Below are positions 47,668-55,798 of a stretch of 64,000 nt of DNA, in pieces. Made by a program: the position numbers and the translations under genes. Origin of the DNA: Flavimarina sp. Hel_I_48 (lineage in GTDB: Bacteria > Bacteroidota > Bacteroidia > Flavobacteriales > Flavobacteriaceae); NCBI RefSeq assembly GCF_000733945.1, contig NZ_JPOL01000003.1:186001-250000 (forward strand), in the 5' to 3' direction. How positions within the stretch are numbered: the first letter of the stretch is position 1; the number at the start of each line of letters is the position of its first letter. Below the pieces are notes generated by a model that saw only the letters and a list, made by a program, of their open reading frames with translations, was not told where the DNA came from and searched no databases.

Positions 47668-48010
47668 AATTAACCAATTTGTGGTTTCAACTACCTATAA
47701 AGCTATTCATAAATCTCAGATAGACTACTAAAAAATTTAAGTGTTTTTTATTATTTCATTTTTATTAGAAATTGTAATAAAATTTAAAATTTATATAAAA
47801 TATAGGTTGAAATATTATCAAATCGTTAGCTGATTTTTTCGAATTAAAGGGATATACAGCACTTTTGTGTAAAGTAATCATAATGTGATCTGTTAAAAAA
47901 ATAAGTATTTAGGTACATTTTTACCCTTTATTAATTAATAAATGATCAATTAAGCAAAATAAGCACCTTTGATATCATAATTTTAAGGTTTAATTATACT
48001 TTTAAAATAT
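47668..48010. other. AT-rich divergent promoter region
   Basis: This stretch between gltB and the first palindrome holds no gene. It presumably contains the gltB promoter and leader on the minus strand. Confidence 0.4.
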
Positions 48011-48035
48011 ATACCCCCTAAAATTTAGGGGGTAT
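48011..48035. promoter_or_regulatory. Palindromic operator 1 in the nitrogen intergenic region
   Basis: This is a perfect inverted repeat with arms ATACCCCCTAAA and TTTAGGGGGTAT around a single central A. It looks like a site for a dimeric regulator. A short T run follows, so it could also form a hairpin in RNA, but no gene lies immediately upstream that would need terminating. Confidence 0.65.
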
Positions 48036-48062
48036 TTTTATATTAAACATAAAAATTATCAC

Positions 48063-48087
48063 ATACCCCCATGAAGTTTAAGGGTAT
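48063..48087. promoter_or_regulatory. Palindromic operator 2 in the nitrogen intergenic region
   Basis: This second 25-bp copy is imperfect: it starts ATACCCCC and ends AGGGTAT. Its centre is 52 bp from that of copy 1, five helical turns, and it ends 55 bp before the porin ATG. No T run follows it, which favours a protein-binding site over a terminator. Confidence 0.65.
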
Positions 48088-48142
48088 ATTAATTAAATGT
48101 TTAGTTTAGCAATTCTTTATTAAACCAATTAAAATTTTACAT

Positions 48143-49279
48143 ATGAGAAAAATTACCTCACTATTTTTCATGTTTTGCTCCGCAGTATTATTTGCGCAGG
48201 AAGATGAAGTACCATCCTGGTTCTCGAAGCTCAGTTTTTCAGGATCGGTTGACGCTTATTATCGAACGAATATTAACTCCATTAATAAATTCTCTGATCC
48301 AGATGGAGAAGGGCTCTATATGGCGCCGGGAAGTTCTTTTGCAAACCGCCCCGGTTTTGCCCTGGGTATGGCCAATACGGTTTTCAGCTATGAAGGTGAA
48401 AAAGTGGGCGCCGTGGCAGACCTCGTTTTTGGTCCACGTGGCGAGGATGCCGTTTTCAATTCCACAGGGAATTCTTCCATCGTAAACCAACTTTATGTCT
48501 ATTGGAATGTTTCAGACAACGTCACACTTACCTTCGGAAACTGGAACACATTTTTAGGGTATGAGGTGATTTCACCAACGGCCAACTTCAACTACTCTAC
48601 CTCCTATATGTTTTCTTACGGGCCTTTTTCACATACCGGTATAAAAGCAGATTTTGCAATTGATGATAATTGGAGCGCGATGCTTGCGGTAATGAATGCC
48701 ACAGATTTTACCGAGTTCAATCCTAACGGCAGTTATAGTTTTGGAGGTCAGTTGGGCTACACCTCTGGTTCAGGCAGTACTTTTCTAAACGTCCTTGTAG
48801 GCGATCAGGATGGCAATTATGAAGATGAAGGTTTAGGAGAAAACAATGGAACGCTATTTCAAGTGGACCTTACCACCGGTTATGACCTGACTGATACGTT
48901 TTATCTGGGATTCAATACTACTTATAATACAACCTCTTATGCTAATGATGGTGATTATAATGATTATGGCTTTTACGGCTTCGCACTTTATGCACAGTTG
49001 GCATTGAGCGATACCTTTAGTTTAGGGGTGAGACCAGAATACTTTAGTGAATTTGGAGAATATGGAGCAATTAACCAAATCCCTAACACTACATTTTACG
49101 ATGAAGGAGATGCCGATGTCTTTGCGGTTACGCTTTCTGGAAATGTAAAAATAGGTGAGCTCACCCTAATTCCTGAACTAAGGATGGATACGGCCAGTGA
49201 AGATGCCTTTTTTGATCGGGATCTAGAATCACAGAAAAGTCTTGGGTCTTTTGTGCTTGCAGCCGTATATTCGTTTTAA
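48143..49279 (+). CDS. Outer-membrane beta-barrel porin of the nitrogen operon
   Basis: This 378-residue protein has a signal peptide (MRKITSLFFMFCSAVLFAQ) and alternating aromatic beta strands ending in YSF, typical of an outer-membrane barrel (bbp2/OmpL-like group). It is 24 bp upstream of a PII gene and an ammonium transporter gene. A role in admitting ammonium or small nitrogen compounds is inferred from this context. Selectivity is unknown. Confidence 0.85.
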   Translation: MRKITSLFFMFCSAVLFAQEDEVPSWFSKLSFSGSVDAYYRTNINSINKFSDPDGEGLYMAPGSSFANRPGFALGMANTVFSYEGEKVGAVADLVFGPRGEDAVFNSTGNSSIVNQLYVYWNVSDNVTLTFGNWNTFLGYEVISPTANFNYSTSYMFSYGPFSHTGIKADFAIDDNWSAMLAVMNATDFTEFNPNGSYSFGGQLGYTSGSGSTFLNVLVGDQDGNYEDEGLGENNGTLFQVDLTTGYDLTDTFYLGFNTTYNTTSYANDGDYNDYGFYGFALYAQLALSDTFSLGVRPEYFSEFGEYGAINQIPNTTFYDEGDADVFAVTLSGNVKIGELTLIPELRMDTASEDAFFDRDLESQKSLGSFVLAAVYSF

Positions 49280-49303
49280 TTTTAACAAAAACACATATTT
49301 ATT

Positions 49304-49642
49304 ATGAAAAAAATTGAAGCAATTATCCGTAAATCCAAATTCACCGCTGTAAAAAAAGCATTACATGAAAAAGGAGTAAACTTTTTCTCATACTGGGATG
49401 TAACGGGTCTGGGCAATGAGAAAGAAGGTAGTGTTTATCGTGGGGTGAGTTACAGTACTAGCGATATACAGCGCAGATATCTTTCCATAGTCGTCAACGA
49501 TGATTTTGAAAAAGAAACAATAGACGCCATCCTTTCTGCCGGTCGTACCGGTGAAGTGGGTGATGGTAAAATATTCGTATCTGATATTAATGAAGCATAC
49601 CGTATCCGTACCGGAAATAAAGGCGGAGATACACTCAAATAA
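49304..49642 (+). CDS. PII family nitrogen regulatory protein
   Basis: This 112-residue protein has the PII fold, with the B-loop TGEVGDGKIFV (residues 82-92) and the C-loop RIRTG (100-104). The T-loop is unusual: Y45-R-G-V-S-Y50 keeps the modified Tyr position, but the usual FLPKxKIE stretch is replaced by STSDIQRRYLS. As its gene precedes amt, it is most likely GlnK-like and blocks or opens the channel according to 2-oxoglutarate and ATP/ADP. Whether Y50 is uridylylated is unknown. Confidence 0.93.
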   Translation: MKKIEAIIRKSKFTAVKKALHEKGVNFFSYWDVTGLGNEKEGSVYRGVSYSTSDIQRRYLSIVVNDDFEKETIDAILSAGRTGEVGDGKIFVSDINEAYRIRTGNKGGDTLK

Positions 49643-49665
49643 CTAACCAACAAATTAACAATTAT

Positions 49666-50922
49666 ATGGAAGCAGGATTATTTACAGCAAATAATGTATG
49701 GATGATGATCTGTACAGGTCTTGTATTTTTTATGCACCTGGGTTTTTCCCTATTGGAAATAGGACTTACGCGTGAGAAAAATACAATCAACATACTTTTC
49801 AAAAATGTTTTTATCATCTGTGTGGGTCTTTTAATGTACTACATAGGTGGTTTTAATCTAATGTATCCCGGTTTTGCAGAAGGTTCTGCTGGTATTCTGG
49901 ATTTTGCAGGTTTTGGTATTGCACCACCTGAAAATGGCATGACCCCAGAATATGCAGATGGAGGATATACCTGGTGGACAGATTTCCTTTTTCAGGGAAT
50001 GTTTGCCGCAACCGCAGCTACAATCGTATCAGGAGCTGTTGCAGAACGGGTGAAATTAGGTGCATTTATGATCTTTACTATTATTTATGTAGGTATTGTT
50101 TATCCTATAGCAGGTTCCTGGCAATGGGGGGGCGGTTTTCTCTCTACCATGTCTTATGGCACTGCTGAAGGATTTTATGACTTTGCTGGTTCTACCCTGG
50201 TACATTCCGTAGGTGGATGGGCCGCATTGATCGCTATATATTTGTTAGGCGCGCGCATTGGCAAATTCAATGAGCATGGAAAACCAAGGGCAATTCCGGG
50301 TCATAACATTCCGTTTGCGGCAGCTGGTGTACTTATCCTGTGGTTGGGTTGGTTCGGTTTTAACGGTGGTTCTGTACTTTCCGCAGACCCTGCAACAACA
50401 TCACTTGTGCTTGTCACCACGTCTTTAGCGGCAGCTGCCGGTGGGGTTTCCTGCTTTATTGTTTCAACAATATGTTATAAGAATTATGACCTTACCATGT
50501 TCCTTAATGGTATTCTTGGTGGTCTCGTAGGTATTACAGCCGGTGCAGATCAAATGTCTCCCAATGATGCCGTTTTTATCGGAGTCATTGCGGGTGCTGT
50601 TATCGTAGGAGGCGTTGCCTTAGTTGATAAACTAAAATTGGACGACCCCGTTGGTGCGGTTGCCGTGCATTTGATCTGTGGTATCTGGGGTACACTGGCC
50701 GTTGGAATATTCGGTAGTCTTGCAGGTTTTGATCAGTTTTTAGTTCAATTGGCAGGCGTGGGTATTGTAGGTGCTTTTTGCTCCATATGCGCATTTATTA
50801 TACTTGGTATACTCAAAGCAACCATAGGATTGCGTGTTTCTGAAAAAGAGGAACTTGAAGGTCTTGATAGACATGAACATGGTATGGATGCTTATCCTGA
50901 TTTTGGACTCAATGAGCACTAA
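49666..50922 (+). CDS. amt: Ammonium transporter (Amt family)
   Basis: This 418-residue protein has eleven expected membrane helices. The conserved twin pore histidines are H180 (STLVHSVGG) and H335 (AVAVHLICG). The Amt signature block WLGWFGFNGGS is at residues 226-236. The start follows the PII stop by 23 bp. The protein is shorter at the N-terminus than forms with a cleaved signal peptide. A terminator follows. Confidence 0.96.
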   Translation: MEAGLFTANNVWMMICTGLVFFMHLGFSLLEIGLTREKNTINILFKNVFIICVGLLMYYIGGFNLMYPGFAEGSAGILDFAGFGIAPPENGMTPEYADGGYTWWTDFLFQGMFAATAATIVSGAVAERVKLGAFMIFTIIYVGIVYPIAGSWQWGGGFLSTMSYGTAEGFYDFAGSTLVHSVGGWAALIAIYLLGARIGKFNEHGKPRAIPGHNIPFAAAGVLILWLGWFGFNGGSVLSADPATTSLVLVTTSLAAAAGGVSCFIVSTICYKNYDLTMFLNGILGGLVGITAGADQMSPNDAVFIGVIAGAVIVGGVALVDKLKLDDPVGAVAVHLICGIWGTLAVGIFGSLAGFDQFLVQLAGVGIVGAFCSICAFIILGILKATIGLRVSEKEELEGLDRHEHGMDAYPDFGLNEH

Positions 50923-50942
50923 AACAATCTAATTTTACATAG

Positions 50943-50979
50943 AAAAGCCCCGATAATTGACTTTATCGGGGCTTTTTTT
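50943..50979. terminator. Intrinsic terminator of the porin-PII-amt operon
   Basis: AAAAGCCCCGATAA and TTATCGGGGCTTTT form a 14-bp stem followed by a T run, between convergent genes. Confidence 0.92.
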
Positions 50980-51013
50980 ATCAGTAAATATCAGTATTTG
51001 ACATTTCTGAATC

Positions 51014-51358
51014 TTATTTAAAAAATACAATACTAAGTGGGTAATGAGGGATTTCTCCATTAGAAACTTTTATAGCATTAATTATGGGAAAGATAAATCC
51101 TAAAAAACCAACTACCATCAATCCCAAAAGACCTAAACCAAAAAGTAACATCAGCGGTATACAGAGTATTCCATATATAAAAAGACTTACCTGAAAATTG
51201 AGTATTTCTTTGCCCTGGCTATCCATGTTTATAATTTTTTCTTTTTGTGTCAGCCATAGAAAAAGTGGAACGATAAAGCCCCCTATTCCGGTAACCAGAT
51301 CCAGCAATTGACTTAAGTGCGTTGCTACAAGTAGTGTTCTATCTTCATGTCGTATCAT
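51014..51358 (-). CDS. DUF4870 (YrrS/Tic20-like) membrane protein
   Basis: This 114-residue protein has three membrane helices (about residues 22-36, 52-72, 75-95) and the pattern of DUF4870: a polar ATHLSQLLDL start, PLFLWLTQKE and a KEILNFQVSLFIYG middle. Members are small inner-membrane proteins of unknown role. It is monocistronic and convergent with the amt operon. Confidence 0.85.
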   Translation of the reverse strand: MIRHEDRTLLVATHLSQLLDLVTGIGGFIVPLFLWLTQKEKIINMDSQGKEILNFQVSLFIYGILCIPLMLLFGLGLLGLMVVGFLGFIFPIINAIKVSNGEIPHYPLSIVFFK

Positions 51359-51592
51359 ATGTTGTGATTGAGTGGATTAATAGCTACTTATAAGACGATT
51401 GATGGGCTAATTTGTTACTAATCAGAACGTATTACACTCAAAATTCAAATAATTATTCATTTTCTATTTAGGAATCTCATTAAATTAAATGCTTTAAACC
51501 ATTTAAGTATTTGATATTCAATTTCTTATAATTATGGCATGGAGATTGATTTCGTACAGGAGAAGTGATCTAAGGATTGCTATTCATTTAAA

Positions 51593-52774
51593 ATGGACGT
51601 TATGAAAAATCTACTCTTCTTTTTTATTACAGTTTTTACATTTACATCGCAGGCCTCAATGGCTTCGGTAAACCATTCAGATAACCCGTATTCTCGATAC
51701 AACGGTCAGCGTTATTTATTTAATGAAGGCGGTATAGAATTTTCGGTCTACCCTGATGGCGAATTCGACTTTGTGGTTCCTCAGGCGGTAAACAATTTAC
51801 AGCTAAACCTGAACAACAGCGCGTTGAATATTAGTTACAATACAGGATTTAACTATGATGCCTTTGTTCAATATGATACTTACGGTGCTGTTATTCAGAT
51901 TGCAGATGTTCCTATTTATTATGACAACTGGGGCCGTATTTCACAGGCTGGCAATATCGTAATCAATTACGTAAACAATCATATTGTACGTGTAGGTAAT
52001 TTGCAGGTTTTTTATCAGGGCAATGCGTTTGCATATACACGCGGCTATATCAACCCCTATAACAGACGTATTCAGTATTATGCCTATACTGATTATTTCT
52101 ACAGACCTTACGTAGATCGTTGCCTGGTTTACAACGCACCTTATAGAAGGTCTTACGCTCCCCAACGCTATTCTTATGCATACCATAGAAATCAATACCT
52201 TCATGGCTTTAACGATGGTTATGCAAATGCCTACAGGGATTTTAGGCGACCAGAGGGAGTTCTTGCGCACAATAATGCAAGGGCTGGTTCTTACCGCGAC
52301 GCGCGGGTCGCAACTTCCAGATCAATAAGCCAAAGAAGTACTCCTGCAAACACGCGTGTTAACCGAGGTTCTAGAAACGCTACTTCCAGGGTTGCCCCTA
52401 CTTCTCGTATGGATCGAAGTTCAAGAAGTGCTGCTTCAGGAGTGGCCCCTGTTTCCAGGAATGCACAAGATAGTCGTAACTCAAGGACCGCGCCTCAACC
52501 GAGGTCAAATGCAAACTATGGAAACAGAACGGTAAACAATACAGCTGCCAGATCATCTTCCACCTCAAACAGCAATAGAATTTCAAAATCCACTTCTCGA
52601 AGTGCGCCCGCGATATCTACAAGAAGAACTACGGCGTCATCGAAAACGAATACGCAGGCCAGATCATCCAATGTTGCACGCTCCAGCGGAAATTCCAGAA
52701 GTTCAAATAGAGCAGCATCGACGACAAGTTCAAGAGCATCAAGATCTTCCTCATCTAGATCTGGAGGTAAGTAA
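51593..52774 (+). CDS. Exported protein with a Ser/Arg-rich C-terminus
   Basis: This 393-residue protein has a signal peptide (start MKNLLFFFITVFTFTSQASMA at 51602 or the ATG at 51593). A folded-looking region (about residues 30-190) rich in Tyr, Asn and Gly follows. The C-terminal 170 residues are low in complexity and made of Ser, Arg, Ala, Thr and Asn. The tail is strongly basic and likely disordered, so it could bind nucleic acid, polysaccharide or the anionic cell surface. No homologous family is recognised. Confidence 0.75.
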   Translation: MDVMKNLLFFFITVFTFTSQASMASVNHSDNPYSRYNGQRYLFNEGGIEFSVYPDGEFDFVVPQAVNNLQLNLNNSALNISYNTGFNYDAFVQYDTYGAVIQIADVPIYYDNWGRISQAGNIVINYVNNHIVRVGNLQVFYQGNAFAYTRGYINPYNRRIQYYAYTDYFYRPYVDRCLVYNAPYRRSYAPQRYSYAYHRNQYLHGFNDGYANAYRDFRRPEGVLAHNNARAGSYRDARVATSRSISQRSTPANTRVNRGSRNATSRVAPTSRMDRSSRSAASGVAPVSRNAQDSRNSRTAPQPRSNANYGNRTVNNTAARSSSTSNSNRISKSTSRSAPAISTRRTTASSKTNTQARSSNVARSSGNSRSSNRAASTTSSRASRSSSSRSGGK

Positions 52775-52804
52775 AAAAGTTTTTTTGGTTGGTTAGTTAG
52801 TTAG

Positions 52805-52842
52805 GAAATCCCGTTACAGATCAGTCTGGACGGGATTTCTTT
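52805..52842. terminator. Bidirectional intrinsic terminator
   Basis: GAAATCCCGT pairs with ACGGGATTTC, with inner CAGA/TCTG, and overlaps the 3' end of the flippase gene. Confidence 0.85.
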
Positions 52843-54287
52843 TTGACTATACTATTTATAAAACCCACTATTTCTTCGGAAGGTTTGGCAAAATAAACGA
52901 TCAGGAGATAGACCGTGGAGATAAGCAAAGATTTTATTGCGATACTGATCACAGGATAAAAATCAAAATCCCAAAAATAGAAAGCAACCACAAAGCAAAG
53001 AAGCATCACGGCCACCCACATTGATCTATTGGAAAAAGGTTGTAGATTAAATTTCTTATAAACCAATACAATTTTGGCGGCCGCATATCCCACCGAAGCA
53101 ATAAATGTTGCGATTGCCGCCCCATTAATACCCAGGCGCGGAATAAAATATAAATTTAGGGTGATCGCGATAGCAACCAGAACAACCCCTAAGAGCAGTA
53201 CGAGACGGTAGTAATCACTGTTATAAATGATCGCATTGTTATTGCCCATTAGGTTATCGAGCAATTTTGCCGAAGAGATAAGCAACACTACCGCAAGACC
53301 ATCAGCGTAGGCCGGGTCAATTAGTAAGTAGAGCTGCTTTATGTTACAAACGATCAGAACAAAAATCAATCCCGAAATTACAAAAAGGGTCAGCGAACTC
53401 TTTTGATATAAAACCCGCAGTTCTTTAAAATCCCTTTTGTTGAGCAGCGCGGCGGTAAGTGGATAGGTAATTTGATGCATGGCTCGGGCTGGTACGGCAA
53501 TAACCGCGGCAATATAAATAGCCACGGAATAATAGGCCACATTTTCAATGGGCACCATTTTCCCTATCATAAACATATCAATTTCCAGTATCATAACCGC
53601 TATGGAACCGGCAATTATAATCAATACACTGTACTTAACTATGGGACTAATTCCTGATAATTTCGGACGGGTGAACACAGGTTTTCGCAGTTTAAACGCA
53701 TACAACATCATAATCAGCATACGCAAAGTGTACACGCCACACAGACCGTACATGAAGAAATGCGTATCAATAATTTCAAAGGCAACCAGGAGCAGTAGAG
53801 CCATTACTCCCAGACGGTGAAACACCTCATTCATAAAATTACCAAATACACTTTGTAATTGTACTTTTGCCCAGGAATAAAATATCTCAAAATAGGCCAT
53901 AACCAGCGCTATAATGAACATAAGCGGAATGTAAGGCGCTACGATGGGATTTTCCGAAGTAAGAAATTCAACGATTAAAGAATATCCCGCGATAGTGGCA
54001 AGAATTGCCGGTAGAATAGGTATAAAAGGCAATAAAAGCATTAAAAAGAGGAAGGAATCCTGCTCTTTTCTATCGAATTTTGAATAAAATTTTACAAGGG
54101 TATTTTGCGTCCCAAAGGCCATAATGGGCATTAGGATGGTAGCTGTACTCAATAAAAAACCTACCAACCCATAATATTCCTGACTAAAAAAGTTGACGTA
54201 TAAAAAAAGCGTATTCACTGCACCAATCGCAAAACCTACATACGTGGTGATCAAATTTTTAAATGATTGTACAGCAACTACGCCCAC
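52821..54287 (-). CDS. Polysaccharide flippase (Wzx-like, MVF superfamily)
   Basis: This 488-residue protein has twelve to fourteen membrane helices and the layout of oligosaccharide-lipid flippases. The N-terminal YVGFAIGAVNTLFLY and C-terminal PRLGINGAAIATFIASVGYA segments are typical. It moves lipid-linked sugars to the periplasmic side for capsule, O-antigen or exopolysaccharide synthesis. The next gene on the same strand is a glycosyltransferase, 59 bp upstream. Confidence 0.87.
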   Translation of the reverse strand: MGVVAVQSFKNLITTYVGFAIGAVNTLFLYVNFFSQEYYGLVGFLLSTATILMPIMAFGTQNTLVKFYSKFDRKEQDSFLFLMLLLPFIPILPAILATIAGYSLIVEFLTSENPIVAPYIPLMFIIALVMAYFEIFYSWAKVQLQSVFGNFMNEVFHRLGVMALLLLVAFEIIDTHFFMYGLCGVYTLRMLIMMLYAFKLRKPVFTRPKLSGISPIVKYSVLIIIAGSIAVMILEIDMFMIGKMVPIENVAYYSVAIYIAAVIAVPARAMHQITYPLTAALLNKRDFKELRVLYQKSSLTLFVISGLIFVLIVCNIKQLYLLIDPAYADGLAVVLLISSAKLLDNLMGNNNAIIYNSDYYRLVLLLGVVLVAIAITLNLYFIPRLGINGAAIATFIASVGYAAAKIVLVYKKFNLQPFSNRSMWVAVMLLCFVVAFYFWDFDFYPVISIAIKSLLISTVYLLIVYFAKPSEEIVGFINSIVKKKSRPD

Positions 54288-54346
54288 GGTTCACTACTTA
54301 GAAGTTTTGCACTATTTGCCAAAGCACAAACTTGCATAAATTAAAG

Positions 54347-55696
54347 TTATGCCTCAAGTACTTTATCAATTAAATGCGCAAGCTGTCCCGTCAGGTTTTT
54401 ACGTGAATATGCAGAAATATCCGTGTCATTATCAAGGAGACCCGTTTTATTATAGATCTGATACCACTTTAAAATCTGGCTTTTCAACGCCTCTTCATCA
54501 TTATAGTTAAAACATTCACCAGATGACGTCTCCTTTATAATTTCAAAGAAATCGGCATTTTCTGGTCCTATGGCAAGTATGGGTCTCCTGGCGGCAAGAT
54601 ATTCAAAAACCTTCCCGGGGATAATAGCTTTTGTTTCTTCGGAATCTACTTCAATGAGCAGTAAAATCTGTGATTCCCGCTGAAGTTTCAAAGCATCTTT
54701 GTGACCTACGTAACCCAATATTTCAAGGTTTTCCCCTAAATGATGGTCCCTGATGCTTCTCACGACGTCCTCGCTTACACTGCCGGCCAACTTGATCTTT
54801 AACACGTTGCCAAAGTTCATATTGGCTTTCTTTAAATCTCCCAGCACTTTCCAGAGCAACAGCGGATTTCTTTTTTCAAGTAATGAACCTATATGTGCGA
54901 GGCTAAATGCACGATCGTGATCAATATCGAGATCGCCTTCCTGATCATAACCATTGGTAATGCACGTAACGGGTGTATCTGCGATCTGTTCAAAGTCTTT
55001 TTTTGTTGTGGGGCTTGTGGTTATTACCTGATCGCAATTTTCCAGCACCCTTTTTTCCAACTGTTTATGCTCCAGTTGGACCGCTTTGGTAAGTTTCAGT
55101 TTGTCGTGATATCCTATAGTAGTCCAGGGATCGCGGAAATCTGCTATCCACGTTAAACCGGTTTTTTGTTTGAGTTCCAGGCCTATGAGGTGCAGGCTGT
55201 GCGGCGGTCCCGTGGTGATGATCGCATCAACTTTATTTTCTGAAAGATACGTTTCAAGAAAATCCACGGAAGGTTTGATCCAAAATTTACGCGCGTCGGG
55301 AACGAAAAAATTTCCGCGGATGTAGAGCATGAATTTTTGAACCAGGGTCTGCCGCTTTTCTTCGGAAATAATGCCCGAACTTATGGTTTCCGTATTTTTT
55401 TTTGAGATGATATTTGCCCAGGTATAAGGCTCAATAATTGAATTTTTCAGGATTTCCAGCTTCTCCGGGACATCGGCAAGAAGGCTTTCATCCAGAATGG
55501 GGTACGTAGGATTTTCAGGAATATAAACCACTGGTTTTATACCAAAATCTGGTAAATACGTGGCAAATTTTAACCAGCGCTGAACGCCCGGGCCGCCAGC
55601 CGGAGGCCAGTAATAAGATATGATAAGTACTTTTTTCAAGGGGGATTTTATACTTTTACTGCCAGAAAATTGGCAATTCGAGGTTATTTTCGGCAC
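54347..55696 (-). CDS. Glycosyltransferase family 4-like protein
   Basis: This 449-residue (ATG start) GT-B fold glycosyltransferase has VLIISYYWPPAGGPGVQRW near the N-terminus and a C-terminal nucleotide-sugar domain (VFEYLAARRPILAIG, around residue 370). A TTG at 55639 may be the true start, because the first 19 residues are unlike the family. It is followed by the flippase gene and so is likely part of one surface-polysaccharide pathway. Its sugar donor is unknown. Confidence 0.85.
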   Translation of the reverse strand: MPKITSNCQFSGSKSIKSPLKKVLIISYYWPPAGGPGVQRWLKFATYLPDFGIKPVVYIPENPTYPILDESLLADVPEKLEILKNSIIEPYTWANIISKKNTETISSGIISEEKRQTLVQKFMLYIRGNFFVPDARKFWIKPSVDFLETYLSENKVDAIITTGPPHSLHLIGLELKQKTGLTWIADFRDPWTTIGYHDKLKLTKAVQLEHKQLEKRVLENCDQVITTSPTTKKDFEQIADTPVTCITNGYDQEGDLDIDHDRAFSLAHIGSLLEKRNPLLLWKVLGDLKKANMNFGNVLKIKLAGSVSEDVVRSIRDHHLGENLEILGYVGHKDALKLQRESQILLLIEVDSEETKAIIPGKVFEYLAARRPILAIGPENADFFEIIKETSSGECFNYNDEEALKSQILKWYQIYNKTGLLDNDTDISAYSRKNLTGQLAHLIDKVLEA

Positions 55697-55798
55697 AAAA
55701 AGAAGAAAAAATAATCCATTTTCAGCATAATTTGGATTGTATTAACTATAAATTCCGTAGTTAAAAAATTTAAACTTCATTGTAGGATCTAATCCAAT

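Noticed and set aside
48011..48040. The perfect palindrome as an intrinsic terminator.
   Set aside because: There is no gene just upstream on the plus strand, and a second copy of the same half-sites without a T run points to an operator.
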